From: Phallusia fumigata
Lineage: Eukaryota; Chordata; Ascidiacea; Phlebobranchia; Ascidiidae
DNA length: 33,533 bases
Direction: 5' to 3'
Assembly: GCA_008931825.1 (NCBI GenBank)
Contig: QXVZ01007174.1
Coordinates: 1-33,533, forward strand
A program made the translations under genes and the position numbers. Within the stretch, counting starts at the first letter, position 1; every line of letters begins with the position of its first letter. A model generated the notes under the pieces. The model saw only the letters and a program-made list of their open reading frames with translations. It searched no databases and was not told where the DNA came from. Below, piece by piece: positions 10,933-22,600 of this stretch.

Positions 10933-12055
10933 TTTTCTAAGAAAAAATAACAAAAATGCAAAAACAAACGTTACATTAGACAGAACTGCAAGAAGCGTAA
11001 CAAGCAGGAGAGTGTAGGAAGACACGGTTAAGTAGCCTTACCAGCTCATACACTAGCAACTAGTGGTTAGCTGTACAACCTGACGCTACGCATTTCTTGC
11101 TATCTTTGATGTGATAAAACTAGGGTTTAATCGCCCCTGTTCCATTAGGCGAACGATACGGTAACAACGTCACTTGTCGGTGCCTTGTGAAATCTTTATG
11201 ATCTGAGTTTCTTTCACAAATCTTTGTCACCACCCGTGGTTTCATGCAACATTTGTTTACCAAAACTTTTTTCTTTTTCCACCCACTGTATACAAAAGTG
11301 CGTTGTACGTCATCACCACAACACAACGCTTTGTGGGTAGACCTTGCAATTTACAAGCAGCAAAGTTTGGAATTCGCACTTCTTGATTCTTTACATGTTG
11401 GTTTACAACAAGCTTAATCTGCTGTTTTTTTGTATTCATTATGACGATTATTTGCCTGGCGTTGAAAGCAAGAATAACAAAGACAAAATATAAATATACT
11501 TTATTGTTTTCCAACAGTTCTAACAATGTTTATGTTTATTTAGGTCGTTTCATGAATCAAGTACAACATTATTTAACATGTCAAGGAAATACACATCACT
11601 AAAGTATCAAATAGAGAATTATGGAGCTTGTGGTGGAATACAACACACTTTAAGTGTAATTAAGCCGCGTGTAGTAAAACACAACAAAGGTGTGTAGCGG
11701 AAGAAATATTAACGTTACTGGTGTTTTATTGTTTAATTACTATCAGACCTTCGAGAATTCGAACGCAACCAAGGCGCAGAATGGTTATTCAAACATGAAT
11801 ACAATGATTACTTGCAGAAAAAGTACACATTGGGGTTACGAGAACTGGTTGGTAATTGCTGATGAGGAAAAAGGTGACGACTTATACCAACTGAGCTATG
11901 TAGGCAACAGTGCGTAAGCAAGCCGGAAGCTGCATAACAGGCACAGCATAAGTGTAGATGCACTGCATACCGCAACGCAGCATTAATTTTTTTAAAGTTA
12001 CTTTTCCAAATGGTTTTACACGAAGACGGGTGAATGTTTAGTTTTTCCTTTTGGT
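10933..12055. other. Intergenic between D start and E stop
   Basis: No recognised gene. Minus-strand AATAAA at 11725-11730 (about 330 bp after the E stop) may be the E poly(A) signal. A plus-strand frame at 11690-11917 (75 codons) has no motif I know. Confidence 0.35.
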
Positions 12056-15000
12056 TCAGTGTTTCTTTTTATCGACGACGGCGTATCCTTCTGGTTCACG
12101 ATCGGTCTTGTCCTTTTTCTTGACAATGGGTCCCCTGTTTACAGCAGTGTACATAGGTTTCTCCATGATGCCTTCGTAACAAGCTTCCGATTCTTGGATT
12201 TCACTGAACTTTACAGCAATGACGTCATCCACTGTAGCATAAGTAGGGGCCTCATTCACATTTTCAACGTACACACTTTCATCTTTGTTTTGCTCTTTTC
12301 CTTTGTTCATTGTAGTGGCTGAGTTGGATTTAGGTTTTACGTTTTTGGAACTTTCGGCAGGTGAGTGCATTGGTGTGTAGACGGAATTCATGTCATTTTC
12401 TTGCTCTTGTGTCGTTTCGCCAGCCGCTTGTTTGACTTTCTTGGCTACTGATCGATTTTTGATTTCATCTGCAACGGTTATGTTGGCCATGGTAGCATAC
12501 ATTTCTGTTTCGTTTGGATTTGCAGTTGCGTTGTTTTCATACATGTTTTTCTTTTGAACCTGAGCCTTTTTACCGACCTTGCCAGATTTTGCAACCTTGT
12601 TTTTCTCCAATTTCTGTTCCTTAACCTTGATTTCATCTAAAGCGCCGTCCATCGCCTTTTGATTGGGTTTCGCAGGATCTACGTTTACGCTGACAGCTGT
12701 TTCGGTTGGATTATTTTCGGATTTCGGTCCACCTTTGGGTTTTGTGCCTTCTTTGGGTTGATTTAAGCGTGTTGTTTTCTTACTCGGTTGGTTTGCTTCC
12801 CTCGCTGCATCTGTATGAAAATGAGTCGTTTATAAAAAGTCTTACAAAGCTACGCTAGTATTTCTAAAATCATGCCTTTGGCTAATATTGTAATTGACAA
12901 CAATTTAAAAAACCCGCTGGGTAGGACATCTTCATAACCACCCTATTTTTGACTTTATAATGCGATATTCAATTCTATAAAATCGAAACCAGTTACGAAA
13001 CCCACTTGTTTCTGCATGTTCTTGATCCTGCAGGTTTATTTTGCCTTTACCTCTGAAACACATACAGTTATCCCAATATAAAATTAGATAAAGAGGTAAT
13101 TGGTCACATATCAATTATTACCTGCAACATCGTCCGCAAAGAAGAAATATAATGGCTACCAAAGTGCCACCGAAGACACACCCACCAACCGAAGCGACCA
13201 CCAGGTAAAACAAGAATTGGAAGTCAATAGCATCATCTGCAAAAAAACGTCATATGTTTTTCTCTGTCAAGTTTTAGCCTCTAGCCGAGATTATTAAACA
13301 CTATATGACGTCAATGGTAGCTTCCTTCGTAACAGGAACTGCCCACCTAGTGTGCCTCAAGCGTTAATGTACCACGTGCAATGCACACTTTTGCCAGTAT
13401 TGTTTTGCAAACCAAAGCTACAGCACCAAGTCCCTGATAAAAGTGCTAATTTACGAGATAACCATTCACGTCCAACCCGATTACTTTAGGCTTCAATGAA
13501 ATATATTTTGGTCGCTTGGGTGCTACTTTATTAGATAGCTATACACAAACTTTTTGCGACGTTGCAGCGCAGAAAATACTGAAGAGTTGGATGTGCCACT
13601 CATGCTTTTCTCGTACAGAATTATTGCTATTAATTTTTTAAATTTTGAACCTCCTATGATGATTATGGACAGTGTGCGGGCTTTAAAATGCGTGGACATC
13701 GCAAATCTACTTTATTGCTGAGTTATCATGCAGTGAATGCCGCAGTTATATGCATTTCAATGACATACCTGATTTGGATTGCGAAGCTGTTGCAGGAAAA
13801 ACCGTGGAAGGTGTTTCTGACACAAAAAGGCAAATCAGTTTACTAAAATAGTTGGAACTTATACGTACAAAATAGTTGCAACTTATACGTACTGGTAAAA
13901 TTATTACTCAACCTTCAACTTTACCAAGTCACAATGCATCACAAGTCAAGCGTTAAAAGCAGGAAATCACTACGCAGCACAAGGCTTAGGCAATTTCCTA
14001 GAGAGAGGGCGGCAAATAAGTAGGAATTTATGTGGAAGAGCTGCTTGGCGAAAACAACTTGCCACACCCAGTAAATCTATCCATAGCATAATGTTTTAAA
14101 CTATGTTTTAAGCGTTTGAGATGGAACCAATGGCATCAAAAAGTGGAGCACCGTAAACATTAGATTTAAACGTTTACCTCAATCGATTCAAACTACAAAA
14201 TCTTACACAAGTGTTATGTGGTGTCGTTTTGTTTTGTATCGGGAATAGCCAAACCGCGACTTGCGATTTATATGCGGCTCATTGCGCCTGTGTTCATTGT
14301 ACACGTGTTTTGTGACAATAATGAGCCGTAAAATGTATTTTAATACTTTTTTTGTTTGATTTTTCACAATTCACTACGCAGAACTAAGTTTTGTTGCAAA
14401 TAAATTCTTTGTTAAGGATGTTATCATATACGGTTCTAGCTGAAAGTAAATTTGACAACTCCTGCAGTATACGTTACCTACCTGGTGATTCCGTGACAGA
14501 TGTGGATGTTGGTGTCTCAAACGTCTCTGTGNATTGGTCACATATCAAATATTACCTGCAACATCGTCCGCAAAGAAGAAATATAATGGCCACCAAAGTG
14601 CCACCGAAGACACACCCACCAACCGAAGCGACCACCAAGTAAAACAAGAATTGGAAGTCAATAGCATCATCTGCAAAAAAACGACATTTGTTTTTCTCTG
14701 TCAAGTTTTAGCCTCTAGCCGAGATTATTAAACACTATGACGTCAATGGTAGCTTCCTTCGTAACAGGAACTGCCCACCTAGTGTGCCTCAAGCGTTAAT
14801 GTACCACGTGCAATGCATACTTTTGCCTGTATTGCTTTGCAAACCAAAGCTACAGCACCAAGTCTCTGATAAAAGTGCTAATTTACGAGATGACCATTCA
14901 CGTCCAACCCGATTACTTTAGGCTTCAATAAAATATATTTTGGTCGCTTGGGTGCTACTTTATTAGATAGCTATACACGAACTTTTTAGGACGTTGCAGC

Positions 15001-18000
15001 GCAGAAAATACTGAAGAGTTGGATGTGCCACTCATGCTTTTCTCGTACAGAATTATTGCTATTAATTTTTTAAATTTTGAACCTCCTATGATGATTATGG
15101 ACAGTGTGCGGGCTTTAAAATGCGTGGACATCGCAAATCTACTTTACTGCTGAGTCATCCTGCAGTGAATGCAGCAGTTAGGTGCATTTCAATGACATAC
15201 CTGATTTGGATTGCGAAGAAGCTGTTTCAGATATAACCGTGGAAGGTGTTTCTGACAAAAAGGCAAAATCAGTTTACCAAAATAGTTGGAACTTATACTT
15301 ACTCTTCAGGGCTCCTGGTGGTTAAATATCTTGTATTTTGGCAAAGCTTTTATGTTCAGGAAATTATTACTCAGCCTTCAACTTTACCAAGTCACAATGC
15401 ATCACAAGTCAAGCGTTAAAAGCAGGAAATCACTACGCAGCACAAGGCTTAGGCAATTTCCTAAAGAGAGGGCGGCAAATAAGTAGGAATTTATGTGGAA
15501 GAGCTGCTTGGCGAAAACAACTTGCCACACCCAGTAAATCTATCCATAGCATAATGTTTTAAACTATGTTTTAAACGTTTGAGATGGAACTAATGGCATC
15601 AAAAAGTGGAGCACCGTAAATATTAGATTTAAACGTTTACCTCAATCGATTCAAACTAAAAAATCTTACACAAGTGTTATGTGGTGTCGTTTTGTTTTGT
15701 ATCGGGAATAGCCAAACCGCGACTTGCGATTTGTATGCGGCTCATTGCGCCTGTGTGTGCATTGTATTCGTGTTTTGTGACAATAATGTGCTGTAAAATG
15801 TATGTCAATATGTTTTTTTGTTTGATTTTTTGTACCATCCCTACGCAGAACTAAGTTTTGTTGTAAATAAATTCTTTTGTTAACTTGTTTACGAAATTTG
15901 GATTTTATCATATGTGGTTCTAGCTTGAAGTAAATTTGACTCCTGTCCTATATGTTGCCTACCTGGTGATTCCGTGACAGATGTAGATGATGGTGTCTCA
16001 AACGTCTCTGTGGTGTGAAAACTTGAGTTTACAGTTGCAGCTGATGTAGTCGCTGTAGAAGCTGTGGTTACTGCGGTGGTCGCCACAGTGATGACCGCTG
16101 TAGTTTCCGCAATGATGGACGCTGTGGTTGTCGCTTAAGAGAAAAAAAATACAAAAAGTTAAAATGCCTTAAAGCTGAAAGTTAAAATTTAAACATGGTA
16201 AAGCTTAAAACATAGTAAAACGAGTACCACTTACAAGTGCAGAAATGGTAATCAAGACAATAAAACTATAATTACCTGAAATGAATGTTTGGCAAGTAAA
16301 TTGACAAGCACAAAAAAATAATACCACTGTTAGCAGTTTCATTTTCGAATTTAAGAAAACCTCAACGAAAACAAATTCGTTAAGATTAAATTGGTCGCTA
16401 CTTGCTAGGTCTTTCGTTTATTGTGATATTGACCCTGATTCAAGTTATATTAAACGAGTAACAGCAAATACTGACTGGCGGTATTCTACAAAACAGAACG
16501 GTTCTTGCTCGGCAAAATAAACCAACCCTTTGTTAAAACCTTGAACTACAAGATTGTCAATCTTCTCCTGTCTGGACTGCAACCGACAAGCAAAAAAGCT
16601 GTAAGAGCATTTTTCCTCCCACTCTACAATGTTGTGCAGTATGCGTCAAGTGGAATATTCACAACGATGGATGTCACAACTTACACTAGAAGCTTCTACC
16701 CAGCATTAAAACGCGAAGTTGGCTGTATAACATGTTTTGTGTGACTGTAAATAAAATTGATGCACATTTTTTATTTTTGGATCCGGGATGATTTGTGTGA
16801 AGTGTAAAACTTTTGCAATTACAATCCTCCTATTTTATTTATATAAGTTGCTGTGATGTGTTTACATAAGTTTGCAAATGAAAGTGAGAATCATGTAACA
16901 AACGTCGTGAAATTCACGATGACCGATGATAAAAGCGTTTTTATTTCCGGGTTGCTGAGCAGGTTTTAGTCAATCAAGCGGAAACACTACCTCAACCTAC
17001 ACGTGTTGCGCACTGTGGCATAGGAAGTAGCACAACACCTTCACGTTTGGCAATTTGTTGCTTGACCTTTATTACTTGTTCGATTTTCTGATTTGTTTGA
17101 TTTTCTGACGTTCACATGTTTTGCAGCATCGAATTTATACACACCCTTCTGTTTACTGGGTGGTTACGATTTAGTCGTAGTTGTGATTTTCTTTGAATTG
17201 GTTTCTAGTTTTTTCCTTTTCCGCTATTTGACTCCACCTCGACGTTTGACAGCAAACCTAATGACGTCTCAAACACTAACCCGATTCGAATTAACCGCTT
17301 GGAATTTAAAACCGGTACCCAACGAAATTTGGGTTTTGGTCGGTTTGGAGCTTTTTCTACTCTACACATGTTTCAGCCCACTACTAAAAGTTGCACAAAA
17401 ATGTTTGTAATACTTCGGTAAAGCTTGGGGCAGCGGAAACAACACGTGACGAAGATAATTTAGGCTTGTTAGCTGCAGTAACGGTAAAGGACACAGCAGT
17501 AATAAATACCTGAAATGGGTTTTTGGCAAATAAAGTTGTTTATAACTGCACAGGGTACATCATTCCAATTGACTTGCATTGTAACGCAATCCTCTGTTTC
17601 GCCATGGTCGTTCGGTTCATCAACATTCCACTGATCCAACGTAAGATTTGTCCCATCTGTCCATTGAAAGAAGTTTGTCGTTTGGTTTCGTCTTGCACCG
17701 ATGTAGAAGGTTCCTACACCGAACAACAATCATAAATATTAGAGTTCTCATTACAAAACATGTTTCGTAAACATTTAACTTCTGTTCCAATTGAATTTTG
17801 CTTTTTGTTGGTTGCCAACGCATTTCAACACCTAATTAATAAGCAAATATATTTTTTATTCATTATCTTACCTGTCACTGTTCCAGTTTTGTTTAGCAGA
17901 AAGTTGTAAATTTGCTCGGTTTTAACATTTGCTACTGTAGCATTTCTTGCAGAACAATTCTTTTCAGCTTCAGTATAATTCACTTTCGTGGCATTTTCAA

Positions 18001-18082
18001 TGTAGTATTCATATCCTTGAAATGAATGCCACATTTGCGCATTGGCAAGTTGACAGGTAATTAAAATTATGCAAACTATCAT
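12056..18082 (-). CDS. Receptor E: type I C-type lectin receptor with a long eight-tyrosine tail
   Basis: Exons: 17872-18082, 17510-17713, 15963-16133, 15201-15251, 14556-14670, 13006-13052, 12056-12810. The stalk-2 and TM exons occur twice (also 13769-13816 and 13122-13236) because of the duplication around the N at 14532. Phases run 1,1,1,1,2,1. The protein is about 515 aa. Signal peptide MIVCIILITCQLANAQ; CTLD with MWHSFQGYEYYIE, two NAT sequons, FYIGARRNQTTN, EPNDHGETEDC, WNDVPC and a final FICQ. Spacing from EPN to the acidic residue and WND matches mannose-binding protein, so calcium-dependent mannose-type binding is likely. Stalk 1 is 57 residues, mostly Thr/Ser/Ala/Val. The TM is FQFLFYLVVASVGGCVFGG and on to FLLCGRCC. 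The Lys-rich tail has YENN, YATM, YTPM, YVEN, YATV, YEGI, YTAV and YAVV. The two YxxM sites fit the PI3-kinase p85 SH2 consensus. Signalling role is inferred. Confidence 0.8.
13099..16012. repeat. About 1.4-kb direct duplication around the N at 14532 (likely two haplotypes)
   Basis: 13099-14531 and 14533-16012 align along their whole length, starting ATTGGTCACATATC and ending AACGTCTCTGTG, with scattered substitutions and small indels. The right copy has extra sequence around 15305-15355. Both contain the E stalk-2 and TM exons. The left copy ends inside the stalk-1 exon exactly at the N. The break positions mark an assembly join rather than a natural tandem duplication. Confidence 0.75.
16276..16342 (-). 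other. Possible alternative signal-peptide exon inside an intron of receptor E
   Basis: ATG AAA opens 22 codons, MKLLTVVLFFCACQFTCQTF then IS, a credible secretion signal, ending at CAG|GTAATT in phase 1. This is the phase needed to join the Thr/Ser stalk exon at 15963-16133. Used as a first exon it would give a lectin-less, mucin-like receptor with the same TM and tail. The copy inside gene F (about 21542-21609) has a one-nt loss and an early stop, so it is not conserved there. It could be chance. Confidence 0.35.
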
Positions 18083-19394
18083 GTTGACTTCATTGAAGTC
18101 GGGTAGTTAGTCTACTTTCGCTTAGAAGTTGAAACTGCATAAATGAAAGTTTTTAGTAGTGGAAAGTTCTATGTCGTTCACCTTCTTAAAGTAAAACTAA
18201 CGGACTTCTTAAAGCGGAGGGCAGCATTTTGTCTGCAACCGCATGTGTGGAAAAGAGTTATTTCCGCGCGGTGCGAAAGGCGCCAAAGAAAGTCGCCCAC
18301 TTGATGTATAAGCTGTATCCAAGCAACAAGCGCAGCCTTTCTGTCAGATGCTAATGTTACAAAACCTGAATAACAATGGCTGGCCTACATATACCTTTTA
18401 CAGAACAACCTACACCGTGAAATCGTGTATTAGTCATACTGAGTTGAGTTTATTTCCGCACTTTCTAAAAGGCATTGGGCGTTTTTATTCAAGCGAAACC
18501 GCATGTTGCAGCTTGCATTGTGAATTTTTATTGTCAAAGATGTAGCGTCAGGCTGAGCAAACCGCACCTTAAGAACGGACAACCTCAAGGTTGCAGCGCC
18601 TATACCTGGATGCCGCCGTTATATGCTGTACAGTACATTAAAGAAATGTTTACTTGTTTAAATTTGTCTACCGGTTAGTTGTAGACTTTGCACATTTCAG
18701 GCATTTGGTACTGTTCCTAGAGATCTTCTCTAGCTGCTTTCTCGCACTTAAAAACAGTGTTAACGATTTATTTCTTTTCTTATCTGTTGGTCACGCGCGT
18801 AAAAGTATCTAATAATAATCTGGTCCACTAGCTGTATCTTTTTCCACTACTTATATGTCTTATTTACATCCGAATACAATCTTACAATCAATTACACAGT
18901 TTGCACCGGAAAGCTACCTTCAACATTTTCGTATCAACTGCGAAATAAACTAAAACCCTCCGTTTTTTGTCTCGCCCTTTACACACCCTACAACCTTATT
19001 CCAAGGAATACTATAAGCGATGCAGCTACGCATTGCACGCCACAATCAAGACAGAACCACGCAAGGTGGATATTGCGTCAGTAAGCAAAACAAATCAAAG
19101 CTAAAACCGTTTTGTTGCTTTGACTACCTCTGTGGCAATGTTAAATTTGGAACATTTGGAGTTGAACGCCCTTGAAACTGTTTTGAATTAAATTACTAGA
19201 GGTCAGAGGTGTACTTTGTCACCTTAGGAATGAGAAATTTTGCATGATTACAAATACAATTGTGTCACCTTTATTGCTGTATCCAAAACATAAATTTGGG
19301 TATATTGTGTAAACATTGCAAGGTGAGATTGATTAAGATTGGATTTTAACCATAGTCAATACCCAAACTACAATTAAGGATCGATAATAAAGGG
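18083..19394. repeat. Intergenic unit between E and F, repeated at 23344-24738 and, decayed, at 27766-28700
   Basis: Close match to the region upstream of F: for example GGCTGGCCTACATATACC, GTTGGTCACGCGCGTAAAAG and CACAGTTTGCACCGGAAAGC occur in both. It contains the 5' flank of E on the left and the 3' flank of F on the right. A 15-nt inverted repeat GACTTCATTGAAGTC lies just upstream of the E start; F has one mismatch in it. It also contains a plus-strand cysteine-rich frame (19020-19174). Confidence 0.7.
19020..19174 (+). pseudogene. Cysteine-rich Ly6-like fragment, copy 1
   Basis: An ATG at about 19020 opens a short frame containing TTQGGYCV and FCCFDYLCGN, then stops. It aligns with 28497-28717 (TTQGGYCV, VCCFANLCNN), but compensating indels before TTQGG have removed the upstream cysteines. 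The CC-x4-C ending is as in Ly6/uPAR-type domains. Probably a decayed exon copy carried by the tandem array. Confidence 0.35.
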
Positions 19395-19400
19395 TTTATT
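19395..19400 (-). terminator. Candidate poly(A) signal of receptor F
   Basis: AATAAA about 285 bp after the F stop. The same element is present at 24739-24744 after receptor G, in conserved context GGTTTATTAAATC (plus strand). Confidence 0.4.
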
Positions 19401-19683
19401 AAATCAAAGAAGGCTTATTCGGTACAAAGTCTTACGAGTAGTAGCAGCGCGTCATCTACTACTATAGGCACTCAACATATGATGACGTGATGCTTCTCAA
19501 TAACCTTTAGATCCCGAGCTATAGTCTTGAACAGGCCCATGCGCCAGAATATTTTAAACTGAATAGGTTAACTAATAATCTTTTGATTTTTTTGGTTTGG
19601 ATATATTTAAAACTAAACGCGTTTTTTTACACAAAAAGGCGAATGCAGTGCGAAAAAAATGGTAAGAGGTTCCGATATCACGC

Positions 19684-22600
19684 TTAGTTGCTTTGAAGTT
19701 GGGGTGTAAATTCAATGTAGCCAGATGAGTTCCTTTCAACATCGTCGGGTCGATTCTGTGCCACGTTGATGTAAGATGTCCTGGGAGTGGCAATTGTACA
19801 GGCTGTAGATAACATAAAAATTTTAAGGTCTTGTTGTACAATCAAGTTTTTTGACAAATATCCTTACCTACATTGTGATAAGTTGGTTCGGTGTTTGCAT
19901 TTTCTTTTTGAGCACTTGCTTGGTGATTTCTAAGGACGAAAATTGAAAATAGTGTATCTAAAACAATTAATAAAAGCGGCTAAAAATAACAAAATCGTCT
20001 CGAGTTTTAAGATGTTTTTCAAAACCGTTCTTTGCCATGACGTATTTTGGTTGATTTCATATCGAATGCAGCAATATTTACAGCATGGCGCAAAACACCT
20101 AAGCATAAGCAATCGACTGTTGGCGACCACCAAAACTATTTTGTAGCTGGTATCTAAAAAACGTATCCACCCTTAAAAAATTAAAGGTAGCCGCTCTATT
20201 GGTCCGAAACATGTACATCTTGTAATTTTTACACATAGCATGCGAAAATTTACCTTTCAACAAAAAAAAACAAATAAACATTTTTTACCTCAGCACTTTG
20301 TTTTCCCTGTGCAGTTTGTAAATGACAACTAAACAAATCAGGTTGACCACCAGCAAAATAGACAACACGGCTATTAAGCTTTCCCGTTCCCCTGTTGAAA
20401 AGAAAACATTTTTAGACGAGGTTGATTTTTGTTGTCGGCTGGTGAGGTATAGTTGCAAAAACGTTGTTTGCTAAAATTTATGTTTTTAGACCTTATGTGC
20501 CCTGACAAAAACAATTTTAATGGTCAAAGGAGAAACTATGTCCGCCAAAGTACTTGCCAGAGTTAATATATATTGCCAGAGTTTTACTTCAGCTGAAGTG
20601 AATAGACACATTGGAAGTCAGGAAAGGGTATAGGCCTATATTTACCCGAAGAGTAGGTGGCTTTATTTGACGACAAATCTGTGAAAAGAATGCAACAATG
20701 GACCTTTGTTGTTGAAGTTCTCTCTTATACATGAAAACTTAAAATATCAGGAATAATAAGCAGCCTTCAAGTTTACCAAGTCACTTTGCATCACAAGTCA
20801 AGCATTAAAAGTGGGAAATCACTACGCAGAACAAGGCTTAGGCGATTTCCTGGAGAAAGGGAGGCAAAAGAGTAGGAATTTATGTGTATGAACAGCTTGG
20901 AAAAACCAATTTGTCTCACCCAGTAAATCTATCCGTAGCCTTATTTGTTTTCAATATTTCAAACTATGTTTTAGGCGCTGGAGATGGAACTAATGGCATT
21001 AAAAGTGGACCACCAACGTTTACCTCAATCGAATTAAACTACAAAATCTTCCACAAAAAGTATGCTTGTATGCTGTCGTTTTGTTTTGTATCGGGAATAG
21101 CCAAACAGCGACTTGCGAGCTATATGTGGCTCATTGCGCTTGTGTGTGCATCTTGCCCGTGTTTTGTGACAATAATGTGCTGTAAAATGAAAATAAATAC
21201 TTTTTTTGTTATGTTACCTACCTGGTGATTCAGTGACAGATTTTGATGTTGGTGTCTCAAACGACTCTGCCGTGTAAAAACTTGGGCTTGAAGTTGGGGC
21301 TTCTCTAGTTGCTGCAGCTGCAGTTGTAGAAGCTGTGGTTACTGCGGTGGTGACCACAGTGATGACCGCTGTGGTTGCAGCAATGGTGGACGCTGTGGTT
21401 GTCGCTTAAAAGAAAAAAAATAGGAAAAGTTAAAATGCCTTAAAAGCTGAAAGTTAAAATTTAAACATGGTAAAGCTTAAAACATGGTAAAACGAGTACC
21501 ACTTACAAGTGCAGAAATGGTAATCAAGACAATAAAACTATAATTACCTGAAATGAATGTTTGGCAAGTAAATTGAGAAGGATAAAAAATTATACCACTG
21601 TTAGCAGTTTCATTTTCGATTTTAAGAAAACCTTAACGAAAACAAACGCATTTCGTTGAGATTAAATTGGTCGCTACTTGCTAGGTCTTTCGTTCATTGT
21701 GATATTGACCCTGATTCAAGTTATATTAAACGAGTACCAGCAAATACTGACTGGCGGTATTCTATGAAACACAACGATTCTTTCTCGGCAAAACAACTAA
21801 TCCTTTGTTAAAACCTACTAAGAACTATAAGATTGTCAATCTTGTCCTGACTCGACTGCAACCGACAAGCAAAAAAGCTATACGAGCATTTTTTCCTCCC
21901 ACTCTACAATGTTGTGCAGTATGCGTCAAGTGGGATATTCACAAACGATGGATGTTACAACTTACACTAGAAGCTTCTACCCAGCATTAAAACGCGAAGT
22001 TCGCTGTATAACATGTTTTGTGTGACTGTAAATAAAATTCATGCGCATTTATTTTCGGATCCGGGATGATTTGTGTGAAGTGTAAAACTTTTGCAATTAC
22101 AATCCTCCTATTTTATTTACATAAGTTGCTGTGATGTGTTTACATAAGTTTGCAAATGAAAGTGAGAATCATGTAACAAACGTCTTGAAATTCACGACGA
22201 CCGATGATAAAAGCGTTTTTATTTCCGGGTTGCTGAGCAGGTTTTAGTCAATCAAGCGGAAACACTACCTCAACCTACACGTGTTGTGCACTGTGGCATA
22301 GGAAGTAGCACAACACCTTCACGTTTGGCAATTTGTTGCTTGACCTTTATTACTTGTTCGATTTTCTGATTTGTTCGATTTTCTGACGTTCACATGTTTT
22401 GCAGCATCAAATTTATACACACCCTTCTGTTTACTGGGTGCTTACGATTTAGTCGTAGTTGTGATTTTTCTTGAATTGGTTTCAAGTTTTTTTTCCTTTT
22501 CCGCTATTTGACTCCACCTCAACGTTTGACAGCAAACCTAATGACGTCTCAAACACTAACCCGATTCGAATTAACCAATTGGAATTTAAACCGGCACCCA

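Noticed and set aside
11690-11917. Plus-strand frame of 75 codons
   Set aside because: Protein-like in parts but no recognised family and no clear exon borders; not enough support.
13122-14670. Two TM exons for receptor E as a genuine internal duplication
   Set aside because: The copies are separated by a single N and the repeat starts and ends exactly at it, so an assembly/haplotype artefact is more likely.
16505-16744. Plus-strand frame repeated in F (21805-21990)
   Set aside because: The repetition comes from the segmental duplication of intron sequence; the frame is not kept in the second copy.
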